64,000 bases of DNA from Kitasatospora sp. MAA4 (GTDB taxonomy: Bacteria; Actinomycetota; Actinomycetes; Streptomycetales; Streptomycetaceae): the NCBI RefSeq assembly GCF_029893355.1, contig NZ_JARZAI010000003.1:248001-312000 (forward strand), read 5' to 3'. Shown piece after piece: positions 25,792 to 33,109 of this stretch. The translations under genes and the position numbers were made by a program. Below the pieces are notes generated by a model. It did no database searches and was not told where the DNA came from. It was given only the letters and a program-made list of their open reading frames with translations. The first letter of the stretch is position 1. Each line of letters begins with the position of its first letter.

Positions 25792-28239
25792 ATGGAAGAG
25801 ACCGCCTGGAGCGGCCAGTGGGTCACCGACCGGCTCGGCATCGGCCTGACCGGTTCGCCCGAACTCCCCGACCTGCTCGGGCTCGCCGTCCGGCAGAACG
25901 CCAAGCGGGCTCACCTGCTGGTCTCGCAGGTGCTCGGCAAGCACGTGCCGCAGCGGCCTGCCGTGGTGTACGACGCGGGTCGGCGGTTGGGGGAGCTGGT
26001 TCGCGCCGCGCTCGGGCCGGCGGAGGCGGGCCGGGCCGTGGTGCTCGGCTACGCGGAGACCGCGACCGGGCTCGGCCACTGCGTCGCCGACGCCCTGGGC
26101 GCGGACTACCTGCACTCCACCCGGCGGCCGGTGCCCGGGGTGGCTGCGGCGGCCGGGTTCGAGGAGGAGCACTCGCACGCCACCGCGCACCTTCTGCTCC
26201 CGTCCGATCCGGAACTGCTGGGTGGCGACGGCCCGTTGGTCGTGGTCGACGACGAACTGTCCACCGGGCGCACGGTCCTGAACACCATCGCCGCGCTGCA
26301 CCGCCGCCGCCGGCGCGAACGGTACGTGATCGCCTCGCTGGTGGACCTGCGCGGGGAGGAGGACCGGGCCAGGATGGCCGAGTTCGCCGCCTCGCTGGGC
26401 GCGCGGGTGGAGGCCGTCGCGCTGGCCGAGGGCCGGGTCCGGCTGCCCGAGGGGACCTTGGAGCGGGCACAGCGGCTGGTCGCGTCCACGCTGTCCGAGT
26501 CCCTGGACGCTGTCGCGGCGGGGTCGGCCGGTGACCTGGTCCGGGTCGAGCTGCCCTGGCCGGCCGGGCTGCCGGACGGTGGCCGGCACGGGTTCACTGC
26601 CGCGCACGCGGCCGAACTTGCCTCCACCCTACCGGGGTTGGCCGCACGGTTGGCCGGCGCGCTGTGCGGTGGCGAGCGGCGGGTGCTGGTGCTGGGCTTC
26701 GAGGAGCTGATGTACGTCCCGCTGCGGCTGGCCGGCGCGCTGGCCGACGTGTTGGGCGAGTCCGCCGAGGTCCGGTACTCCACGACCACCCGCTCGCCGG
26801 TGCTGGCCGTGGACGACCCCGGCTACGCGATCCGTACCCGGCTTGCCTTCCCCGCCCACGACGACCCGGCGGACGGCCCGGGCGAGCGGTACGCCTACAA
26901 CGTCGCTCCCGGGCGCGACCGGGCGCGGCGCTTCGACGCGGTCGTCCTCGTCCTGGACGGCCCGGCCGACACCCCCGCGCTGGCCGGGCTGAGCTCGCAG
27001 CTGCGCGAGGTGACCGACCGGGTGGTGCTGGCGGTGCTCCCCTCGCACGTCCCGTCCACGAAGGTGAGCCTGCCGATGTCCACGACCGACCTCCCGACCC
27101 TGCCCCGGCCGCTCTACGGCCCGGCCTTCTCCTCGTACGCCTCCGAGGAGGTCGGCTGGCTGCTGACCGACCTCTCGGAGGTGGCCCTGGAGGCGCCCAC
27201 CGAGGAGCGCGAGGAGGCCGTCCAGTCCGGCGGCGCCCACTACGCGGAGTCGCTGCCCGTCGAGTACCAGCCGAGCCCGGAGTACCAGGAGCTGTTCCAC
27301 CAGGCGCTGCGCGGCTCGGCCCGCCGGATCGCGCTGGCGGTCGGCACGGTCGCCGAGACGCTGGTGCGCGAGCGGGGATCGGGGGTCGGGCGGCAGCTGG
27401 TGCTCGCCTCGCTCGCCAGGGCCGGCACGCCGATCGGCATCCTGCTGCGCCGCTGGCTCGCCGCCTCGCACCGGATCGAGGTGCCGCACTACGCGGTCTC
27501 CATCGTCCGGGGCCGCGGAATCGACCCGGTCGCGCTGCGCTACCTGGCCTCGCAGCACGATCCGGCCGGCGTGGTCTTCGTGGACGGCTGGACCGGCAAG
27601 GGCGCGATCACCCGGGAGCTGGCGGCCGCGCTGGAGGGCACCCCGTTCGACCCCGAGCTCGCCGTGCTCGCCGACCCGGCCCGCTGCGTGCGGACGTACG
27701 GCACCCGGGACGACTTCCTCATCCCGTCGGCCTGCCTCAACTCCACTGTCTCGGGCCTTGTTTCACGCACCGTGCTGCGCGAGGACCTGATCGGCCCGGA
27801 TGACTTCCACGGTGCCAAGCACTACGGGGAGTTGGCCGCGGCGGACGTCTCGCACGCCTTCCTGGACACCGTCGAAGACCATTTCGAGGCGGTGCGCGAG
27901 GCGGCGTCGACCGCCGCCCTGCTGCTCAGCTCCGAGGACCGCACGCCGAGTTGGGAGGGGTGGGCCGCTGTGCAGCGGATCAGCACCGAGTACGGCATCG
28001 ACAACGTCAACCTGGTCAAGCCCGGGGTCGGCGAGACCACCCGGGTGATGCTGCGCCGGGTGCCCTGGCGGGTACTGGCCCGGCGCGGCGCGGGCAGCGA
28101 CCTCGACCACGTCCGCCTGCTCGCCGCCCAACGCGGCGTGCCGGTGGAGGAGGTGGACGATCTGCCGTACTCCTGCGTCGGCCTGATCCACCCCCGCTAC
28201 AACCGCGGTGCCGTCGGTGAGCACGGGCAGGGTGTGTGA
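25792..28239 (+). CDS. fused phosphoribosyltransferase-TRSP / StiP-type phosphoribosyltransferase protein
   Basis: An 815-residue cytosolic fusion. Residues about 1-200 are a type I phosphoribosyltransferase with the PRPP loop V-V-V-D-D-E-L-S-T-G-R-T at 150-161. Residues about 220-420 match the TRSP domain (P-S-H-V-P-S-T-K-V-S-L-P). The C-terminal half (about 440-815) is a second PRTase-like, StiP-type domain with V-F-V-D-G-W-T-G-K-G-A-I and I-P-S-A-C-L-N-S-T-V-S-G. These parts are separate genes in some bacteria; here they are joined. ATG 25792 follows AGGAAG. It is coupled to the HAD gene by a one-base overlap and probably makes a ribosyl-phosphate conjugate for the Ter stress response. Confidence 0.85.
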   Translation: MEETAWSGQWVTDRLGIGLTGSPELPDLLGLAVRQNAKRAHLLVSQVLGKHVPQRPAVVYDAGRRLGELVRAALGPAEAGRAVVLGYAETATGLGHCVADALGADYLHSTRRPVPGVAAAAGFEEEHSHATAHLLLPSDPELLGGDGPLVVVDDELSTGRTVLNTIAALHRRRRRERYVIASLVDLRGEEDRARMAEFAASLGARVEAVALAEGRVRLPEGTLERAQRLVASTLSESLDAVAAGSAGDLVRVELPWPAGLPDGGRHGFTAAHAAELASTLPGLAARLAGALCGGERRVLVLGFEELMYVPLRLAGALADVLGESAEVRYSTTTRSPVLAVDDPGYAIRTRLAFPAHDDPADGPGERYAYNVAPGRDRARRFDAVVLVLDGPADTPALAGLSSQLREVTDRVVLAVLPSHVPSTKVSLPMSTTDLPTLPRPLYGPAFSSYASEEVGWLLTDLSEVALEAPTEEREEAVQSGGAHYAESLPVEYQPSPEYQELFHQALRGSARRIALAVGTVAETLVRERGSGVGRQLVLASLARAGTPIGILLRRWLAASHRIEVPHYAVSIVRGRGIDPVALRYLASQHDPAGVVFVDGWTGKGAITRELAAALEGTPFDPELAVLADPARCVRTYGTRDDFLIPSACLNSTVSGLVSRTVLREDLIGPDDFHGAKHYGELAAADVSHAFLDTVEDHFEAVREAASTAALLLSSEDRTPSWEGWAAVQRISTEYGIDNVNLVKPGVGETTRVMLRRVPWRVLARRGAGSDLDHVRLLAAQRGVPVEEVDDLPYSCVGLIHPRYNRGAVGEHGQGV

Positions 28240-29132
28240 TGACTGCTCGTCAGAATGTGGTGGTAGCAAGTGACTTGGATCGCACGCTGATCTACTCGGG
28301 GCGGGCGCTGGCGCTGTCCGGCCCCGACCGGCTCGCTCCGCGGCTGCTCTCGGTGGAGGTGCACGACGCCAAGCCGCTCTCCTTCATGACCGAGCGGGCC
28401 GCGCGGATGCTGGTGGAGCTGGTGCGGGAGGCGGTCTTCGTCCCCGTCACCACCCGTACCCGGACCCAGTACGAGCGGGTCAACCTGCCTGGCCCGGTGG
28501 ACGGTTGGCGGCCGCCTTACGCGATCTGCGCCAACGGCGGACGCCTGCTGGTGGACGGCCTGCCCGACCCGGACTGGGACGCGGCGGTCGCGGCACGGCT
28601 CGCCGCCACGGGCGTCGCGCTCGGCGAGGTGGTCGACCACCTGGCCCGCTGCGCCGACCCGGAGTGGACCCTCAAGCGCCGCGTGGCCGAGGACCTCTTC
28701 GCCTACCTGGTCGTCGAGCGCGGCCAGTTGCCGGACGGCTGGCTGGCGGAGCTGACCGGCTGGTGCGCCGAACGCGGCTGGACGGTCTCCCTGCAGGGCC
28801 GCAAGGTCTACGCCGTGCCGGCCGCGCTGACCAAGAGCGCGGCACTGGCGGAGGTGGTCGGCCGGGTGGGCGCTCGGGCGGGCAGTGGGGTGGGCGCTCG
28901 GGTGGGCAGCCGGGTGGGCGCTCGGGTGGGCGCGACCTCGGTGCTCGCCGCCGGGGACTCGCTGCTCGACGCCGACCTGCTGCTCGCGGCCGACCAGGGC
29001 TGGCGCCCCGGCCACGGCGAACTCGCCGACAGCGGCTGGACCGGACCGAAGGTCACCGCGCTGGTGGAGACCGGAGTGGCGGCGGGCGAGGAGATCGTGC
29101 GCTCGTTCCTCGCCCGCGTCCGGGAGGGCTGA
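28239..29132 (+). CDS. HAD-superfamily phosphatase of the Ter operon
   Basis: A 297-residue haloacid-dehalogenase-type phosphatase. The nucleophile and acid are Asp12 and Asp14 in V-A-S-D-L-D-R-T-L. The second motif is V-T-T-R-T, the lysine is in L-Q-G-R-K-V-Y, and the last acid pair is in A-A-G-D-S-L-L-D-A-D. The start is ATG 28239, overlapping the previous TGA; an in-frame GTG three bases earlier is also possible. Third gene of the operon, probably dephosphorylating the ribosyl product. A Val-Gly-Ala-Arg repeat (residues about 208-232) interrupts the region before the last motif. Confidence 0.85.
   Translation: MTARQNVVVASDLDRTLIYSGRALALSGPDRLAPRLLSVEVHDAKPLSFMTERAARMLVELVREAVFVPVTTRTRTQYERVNLPGPVDGWRPPYAICANGGRLLVDGLPDPDWDAAVAARLAATGVALGEVVDHLARCADPEWTLKRRVAEDLFAYLVVERGQLPDGWLAELTGWCAERGWTVSLQGRKVYAVPAALTKSAALAEVVGRVGARAGSGVGARVGSRVGARVGATSVLAAGDSLLDADLLLAADQGWRPGHGELADSGWTGPKVTALVETGVAAGEEIVRSFLARVREG
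28861..28935 (+). repeat. imperfect tandem repeat inside the HAD gene
   Basis: Copies of a roughly 24-base unit of the GGTGGGCGCTCGGGTGGGCA type encode alternating G-V-G-A-R and G-S units. They look like replication slippage in a surface loop and keep the reading frame. Confidence 0.7.
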
Positions 29133-29152
29133 GAGGCCTTTTTGGGGAGCCT

Positions 29153-29368
29153 TCAGCCGCAGCAGCCGCCGCCGCAGCAGCCTCCGCCCGAGGGTGCCTG
29201 CGGGGCGGCGCCGGCTCCGGCCGCCCCCGTCACCGCGACGGTCGAGAGCAGCTTGACGGTGTCCGGGTGGCCCTCCGGGCAGACGGCGGGGTCGTTGGCC
29301 TGGGCCATCGTGCGGCGCAGTTCGAAGGTGGCGCCGCAGGAGCGGCAGCGGAAGTCGTATCGAGGCAT
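29153..29368 (-). CDS. FmdB-family zinc-ribbon protein
   Basis: A 71-residue protein with the FmdB start M-P-R-Y-D-F-R-C-R-S-C-G and a second knuckle around C-P-E-G-H, giving the C-x2-C ... C-x2-H set that binds zinc. The tail is Gly/Cys-rich with two C-C pairs (G-G-G-C-C-G-G-G-C-C-G), a common variant in actinomycetes. Function is unproven; the family is often called regulatory. Convergent to the HAD gene with a 20-bp gap. Confidence 0.9.
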   Translation of the reverse strand: MPRYDFRCRSCGATFELRRTMAQANDPAVCPEGHPDTVKLLSTVAVTGAAGAGAAPQAPSGGGCCGGGCCG

Positions 29369-29397
29369 GTCCGCAGCGTACCCAGTTCTGCTCGGCT

Positions 29398-30795
29398 TCA
29401 GTGGATGCCGTGAGCGCCGCGGATCATCGCCACCACCTGGGCGGCGGTCTCCCGCGCGGCGTCCAGCTCGGTCAGGAACTGCCAGTAGTCCGGATGCCGT
29501 CCTGCCGACTCCAGCGAGGCCACCGCCCGGTCCATCCGCCCGACGGCGGCGTCCAGCGGTCCCGCGTGCCGGGGGTCCGGAGTCTGGCGCCCCGCCATCG
29601 CCAGCCGCTGGGCGTCGCGCACCGCGAACCGGGCCTGCTGGATCTCCTGCTGCGGATCGCGCTCCACCTCGTTCAACCGCCGCAGCCGGTCGGCCACCGC
29701 CGCCACCGAGCCGTCCGCGGTCTCCAGCAGCGCGCGCACCGTGCCGATCAGCGCGGTGGCGTCCGGCCAGCGCTGCTCGTCCCGGGCCGTGGCCGCCTCG
29801 GTGAGCTTGGCCTGCGCCGTCCGCACCGCCTCGGCGGTCTGCTGCGGCACCCGCTGCAGGTCCTGCCAGCAGGCCGCCGAGAAGCGCCGGCGCAGCTCGC
29901 TCAGCGTCGGCTCCACCGAACCGGACTTGGTCTCCAGCGCCTGGATCCGGGTCCGCAGGCTGGCCACCCGGCGGTCGATCTCCCGTGCCCGCTCCGGGAG
30001 TTGCTCGGACGACACGCGCAGTGCGTCAGCCCGTCGGGCCACCTCCTCGGCCCGCGCGAGCGTCGCCGCCACGCCGTGCCGGGCAGCCCCCTCGTTGAGC
30101 TTCGTCAGCTCCGGCGCGAGCTCGGCCAGCCGGGCCGCCAGATCGTCCGCCCGCAGCCCGGCCGCCCGCACCGCGTCCAACGCGCCGCTCGCACCGAGCA
30201 GCGCCTGTTTCGCCTTCGCCACCGCCGGGGTCACCCGGATCAGCTGCGCCTCCGCGTGGTCCAGCAGCGGCTGGAGCCGCCGCAGGAAGTTGTCCAGCTC
30301 GGTCTGCTTCGCCGCCAGCTCGTTGCGGGCCTGCTCCAACCGCTGCCGGGCCTGGCCGGCCGCCCCCGGCGGCAGCTCGGGCGCGTCCAGGTCGCAGGCG
30401 TCGAGCGCGGCCAGGTAGCCCACGTTGACCTGGTCGATCCGGGCGGACAGCCCCTGGAAGTCGGCCAACGCCTGCCGCGAGGTGGCGTTCTCCTCGGCTG
30501 CGCGGACCGTCTCGACGGCGATCTCCACCTCGCGCTGGGCCGAGTCCAGCTCGTAGAACGCCTGCTGCGCCGCATCCCGCGCCGCCAGCGCCTCCGCCCG
30601 CTGCCCGTCGCTGCGCCCCCGCCACCAGCCCCGCCCGCCCCCGGCCCCCGGCCCGGACCCCGGGCCGGACCCCGAGAACGACGCCAGCGCCACAGCCGTC
30701 AGCACCCCGGCCACCGCCAGCGGCGCCAGCACCACCTCCGCCACGAGCGCCCCGGCACCCCGCGCCCCATACCCTCGTGCGCTACCCGCCTGCAC
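29398..30795 (-). CDS. membrane-anchored coiled-coil protein
   Basis: A 465-residue protein, mostly alpha-helical. One hydrophobic helix lies near the N-terminus (V-V-L-A-P-L-A-V-A-G-V-L-T-A-V-A-L-A), then a Gly-rich linker and W-W, then about 390 residues of Ala/Glu/Arg/Leu heptads, suggesting a long coiled coil projecting from the membrane. I prefer GTG 30795, which has GGGAG six bases before it. An in-frame GTG at 30882 lacks a ribosome site. It is not a recognised family to me. A structural, toxin-immunity or cell-division role is possible but unsupported. Confidence 0.75.
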   Translation of the reverse strand: MQAGSARGYGARGAGALVAEVVLAPLAVAGVLTAVALASFSGSGPGSGPGAGGGRGWWRGRSDGQRAEALAARDAAQQAFYELDSAQREVEIAVETVRAAEENATSRQALADFQGLSARIDQVNVGYLAALDACDLDAPELPPGAAGQARQRLEQARNELAAKQTELDNFLRRLQPLLDHAEAQLIRVTPAVAKAKQALLGASGALDAVRAAGLRADDLAARLAELAPELTKLNEGAARHGVAATLARAEEVARRADALRVSSEQLPERAREIDRRVASLRTRIQALETKSGSVEPTLSELRRRFSAACWQDLQRVPQQTAEAVRTAQAKLTEAATARDEQRWPDATALIGTVRALLETADGSVAAVADRLRRLNEVERDPQQEIQQARFAVRDAQRLAMAGRQTPDPRHAGPLDAAVGRMDRAVASLESAGRHPDYWQFLTELDAARETAAQVVAMIRGAHGIH

Positions 30796-30963
30796 TCCGC
30801 GCTCCCTGCTCCGCAGCCGATCCCGGCCCTCATTGTCGCCGATCGCCCCCCGTTCCCCCCGACGCGCCCCCACATTCCCCACTGCCGTGCACCACGCCCC
30901 CGGCGGAACCAGGTATTCTTACCTCTCACCGCATGGCCACCCCCGGGTACACCCACGCGGCAG

Positions 30964-31035
30964 GGGTGCGTAGCTCAGTGGTAGAGCGCCGCTCTTACAA
31001 AGCGGATGTCGGCGGTTCGAAACCGTCCGCGCCCA
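30964..31035 (+). tRNA. tRNA-Val (anticodon UAC)
   Basis: A complete cloverleaf of 72 bases. The acceptor GGGTGCG pairs with CGCGCCC. The D-arm contains GCTC...GAGC. The anticodon stem CCGCT/AGCGG encloses CTTACAA, giving anticodon TAC. The T-arm has TTCGAAA. CCA is not encoded. It lies at the edge where the accessory region begins. Confidence 0.95.
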
Positions 31036-31064
31036 CCCGGTTGAGCAGCATGTTCAGCGCTATC

Positions 31065-31098
31065 GGCCCAGGTCAGGATCATGATCCCGACCTGGGCC
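31065..31098. terminator. palindromic hairpin after tRNA-Val
   Basis: GGCCCAGGTC (31065-31074) pairs with GACCTGGGCC (31089-31098). The interior GGATCATGATCC is itself palindromic, so almost the whole 34 bases can fold. It lies 30 bp after the tRNA and may be its terminator. A role as a recombination site cannot be excluded. Confidence 0.5.
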
Positions 31099-31427
31099 GT
31101 AGTCATGTCTACGGTCTGGCTACGGGCTGACTACGGGCTGGCTATGCAAGATCATCTCCTGGATATCCCCCAAATGATCATGGTGAAACGCCCAGCTCGC
31201 GGCGCTCGCAAGACGAAGGCGCCCCCGGTCGCTGTCCACGGTCTGCCAAAGGAGTGGGGCAGCGGCACCAAGCAGGACATCTGGTCCTCGGTGAGGCTCT
31301 CTGACCTCGCCGTTGACGCTCTCACAGACCCGTAGCGGCCAGGCGGGTTGCCGAGTGCTGGGCTGCGAGCGTCCCAGTGCGGTGCGGCCGAGGCGGTGCG
31401 TCGCCGCGTCGGCCGGCTCACGCGGGA
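31099..31427. other. 329-bp region without a convincing gene
   Basis: It begins with short direct repeats of CTACGGGCTG (about 31110-31140). Frames are open on both strands, but none shows a family resemblance, a ribosome site or sensible composition. It could be the decayed end of an integrated element next to the tRNA. Confidence 0.35.
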
Positions 31428-32342
31428 TCACGGCGCCTCCGCCGGGGCTGCCAGCGCGTACCGGGAGCTGGACACCGTCCACTCGGACAGCGCGACCCGG
31501 AACTGATCGAGAGCTCCGGCGAATCGGCTCGTACCCAGGGCCGGCGCACCTTCGCGCTCCTGAAGCGCGGTGCGCGCCCACCAGAAGCTCAACTCCTGTG
31601 CCCGCAGCAGCTCGTGCACTCGCCCCTCAGCCTCGCGCACCGACAGTCCGCCGGTGCGAACCAGCGCAGCGACTGCGGTGAACGTGTCCTCGGATCCGGA
31701 GGCGAGATCGTTGACGAGGTACCCGCAGGCGGAGAACGCGGCCAGCAGGGACTGCACCAGCGGCGTGTTCCAGTCCGGCGTGATGCACTGCTCGGCGAGC
31801 TCGCACCACATCGCGGCGAGCAGCATCCCGCCGTCGGCCGGCCGCAACAGCTGGTACTCGCGCAGCGTCGGGGTGCGCCCCGGCCGCACGTAGTCGGTCA
31901 GCTTCTCGTTGGCCGCCTGGACCCAGGCGGCCAACTGCCGCCGGTACCGCCCCCACCAGTAGCCCGGCATCATCTCCCGGCTCCGCTCGACCAGATCCGC
32001 GAGCGCATGCACCAGAGCGTGGTCGCCGGCCACCGGGCGCCGGGCGCAGGCCGCGGTGTTCAGGAGCGCGAGGACGAGCCGGTCGATGACCTCCGGAGCG
32101 GCGTCGCGCTGCTCCTGGTCGAGCTCGTCGTCCAGGAGCCAGACCAGTAGGGCCCACTGGGTGGCGAGGTGTAGGGGCGCACCGGTCGCGGTCGGCCACG
32201 CCCGCAGGCACAGGCCGACGTAGCCGTGCGCGAGGTAGGCGTCCGGGTCCGGATGGAGGCCGTGCTGCACCATCCACGTCCGAGCGCCGACGTACAGGTC
32301 CGTGCGCCGAAGGTCGGACGGCGCGGGCTGCTGCGCCGTCAT
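31428..32342 (-). CDS. class I terpene synthase
   Basis: A 304-residue cytosolic terpene cyclase. The metal-binding Asp-rich motif D-D-E-L-D is at 71-75. The second metal motif is N-D-L-A-S-G-S-E-D with Asn211, Ser215 and, at the usual Glu position, Asp219. The C-terminal Arg-Tyr pair (S-S-S-R-Y-A-L) that senses diphosphate is present, so it should be active on a prenyl diphosphate. Chain length and product cannot be read. The start overlaps the 73-residue gene by four bases (ATGA), and it is the last gene of a three-gene operon below the XRE regulator. No prenyltransferase or P450 is nearby. Confidence 0.88.
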   Translation of the reverse strand: MTAQQPAPSDLRRTDLYVGARTWMVQHGLHPDPDAYLAHGYVGLCLRAWPTATGAPLHLATQWALLVWLLDDELDQEQRDAAPEVIDRLVLALLNTAACARRPVAGDHALVHALADLVERSREMMPGYWWGRYRRQLAAWVQAANEKLTDYVRPGRTPTLREYQLLRPADGGMLLAAMWCELAEQCITPDWNTPLVQSLLAAFSACGYLVNDLASGSEDTFTAVAALVRTGGLSVREAEGRVHELLRAQELSFWWARTALQEREGAPALGTSRFAGALDQFRVALSEWTVSSSRYALAAPAEAP

Positions 32343-32560
32343 TGGCCCAGCCTGTCGAAGGTGCGCTGCTGCTCGATGTGCCGCTCTGCGCCTTCGCGCC
32401 ACGGGTAACCGTCGACTTCACCGCTGCCCCGGAGCAGTTCGCTGGTCCTGCGGTCGCGGATGGCCCACCAGGTCCGGCCGTTTTCGTCCGGTGGCTGCTG
32501 CTCGGGGACGTACCGGTCGGGGGCGTAGCGGCCAACGCCGGGCGTCTCGGTGGAGTTCAT
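32339..32560 (-). CDS. small hypothetical protein in the terpene synthase operon
   Basis: A 73-residue hydrophilic protein. It is supported as a gene by four-base ATGA overlaps on both sides, with the 143-residue gene before it and the terpene synthase after it. The composition is polar with a W-W-A-I-R-D-R-R-T-S-E-L strand-like stretch and many charged residues. There is no signal peptide or metal motif. It could be a small partner of the cyclase or of the upstream protein. Confidence 0.65.
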   Translation of the reverse strand: MNSTETPGVGRYAPDRYVPEQQPPDENGRTWWAIRDRRTSELLRGSGEVDGYPWREGAERHIEQQRTFDRLGQ

Positions 32561-32988
32561 CGGGTGGCCGCCGCGATGAGAGCGAGGGACAGCGCGGTCG
32601 GGTCATTCAGGTGCCCGCTGCCGTCCGGCGGCGTCAGCCAGTACGGGCCCGGCTGCGTACGGCGGGTCACGGCCGGGATGCGCAGGTAGTGGAGCACGCC
32701 GAGGCAGCGGGCGAGCTCCTGGTCCCAGGTCTCGGCGGTGCCGGGCGGCACGAGGACGTGGACGCGGCCGGAGGTGTCGTCGCGGATCGCCGGGCCGTCG
32801 GTCCCAGCTGCGCCGAGCACTCGGGCCGCCGTCGCGGTGCTGATCTCGATGGCATCGAAGAGGCGTCCGGCGGGGAGGATCGCGAAGCCGTCCAGGTTGG
32901 AGTCCCACCAGGTGTAGGCGTGTTCGGGGTCGGTGTCGGCCTGGGCGAGCCACGCGCGGGCCAGATCCGTTTTGACGGGCGTGGACAT
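32557..32988 (-). CDS. hypothetical protein, first gene of the terpene synthase operon
   Basis: A 143-residue soluble protein. The segments T-W-W-D-S-N-L-D-G-F-A-I-L-P-A-G-R-L-F-D and H-V-L-V-P-P-G-T recall the N-terminal part of bifunctional primase-polymerase-like or bacteriophage-type proteins often seen beside XRE regulators in Streptomyces. I am not sure of that. ATG 32988 has its ribosome site AGGGGA inside the arm of a strong inverted repeat (see 32988-33030), so translation may be controlled. It is coupled to the next gene by ATGA. Confidence 0.75.
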   Translation of the reverse strand: MSTPVKTDLARAWLAQADTDPEHAYTWWDSNLDGFAILPAGRLFDAIEISTATAARVLGAAGTDGPAIRDDTSGRVHVLVPPGTAETWDQELARCLGVLHYLRIPAVTRRTQPGPYWLTPPDGSGHLNDPTALSLALIAAATR

Positions 32989-33030
32989 GGAACGATCCCC
33001 TCACTCTGAGTCAGTAAGGGGATCGTTCCA
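32988..33030. repeat. 14-bp inverted repeat covering a ribosome binding site
   Basis: TGGAACGATCCCCT (32988-33001) pairs perfectly with AGGGGATCGTTCCA (33017-33030), with a 15-base loop. In the leftward transcript the arm next to the ATG contains the AGGGGA ribosome site and the first base of the start codon, so folding would hide translation initiation. As DNA it could instead be an operator. Confidence 0.7.
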
Positions 33031-33044
33031 TTCTGTAACTGCCA

Positions 33045-33069
33045 CCCCTGGACAGAAACTGTCCAGGGG
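33045..33069. promoter_or_regulatory. 25-bp palindromic operator candidate
   Basis: CCCCTGGACAG-AAA-CTGTCCAGGGG is a perfect 11-bp inverted repeat around a three-base centre. It lies between the XRE regulator and the terpene synthase operon, about 57 bp upstream of the first start codon. The position suits binding by the adjacent regulator. Confidence 0.7.
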
Positions 33070-33109
33070 AATACCGGCCGGTAGCACTTGACGTAGCGTT
33101 AGATGTCTG

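Noticed and set aside
28861..28935. CRISPR-like direct repeats
   Set aside because: Short imperfect G-rich units without unique spacers, inside a reading frame. No CRISPR array or cas gene was seen anywhere in the window.
31081..31335. 84-codon frame after tRNA-Val
   Set aside because: No ribosome site, no family, and it crosses the palindrome. The opposite strand is equally open.
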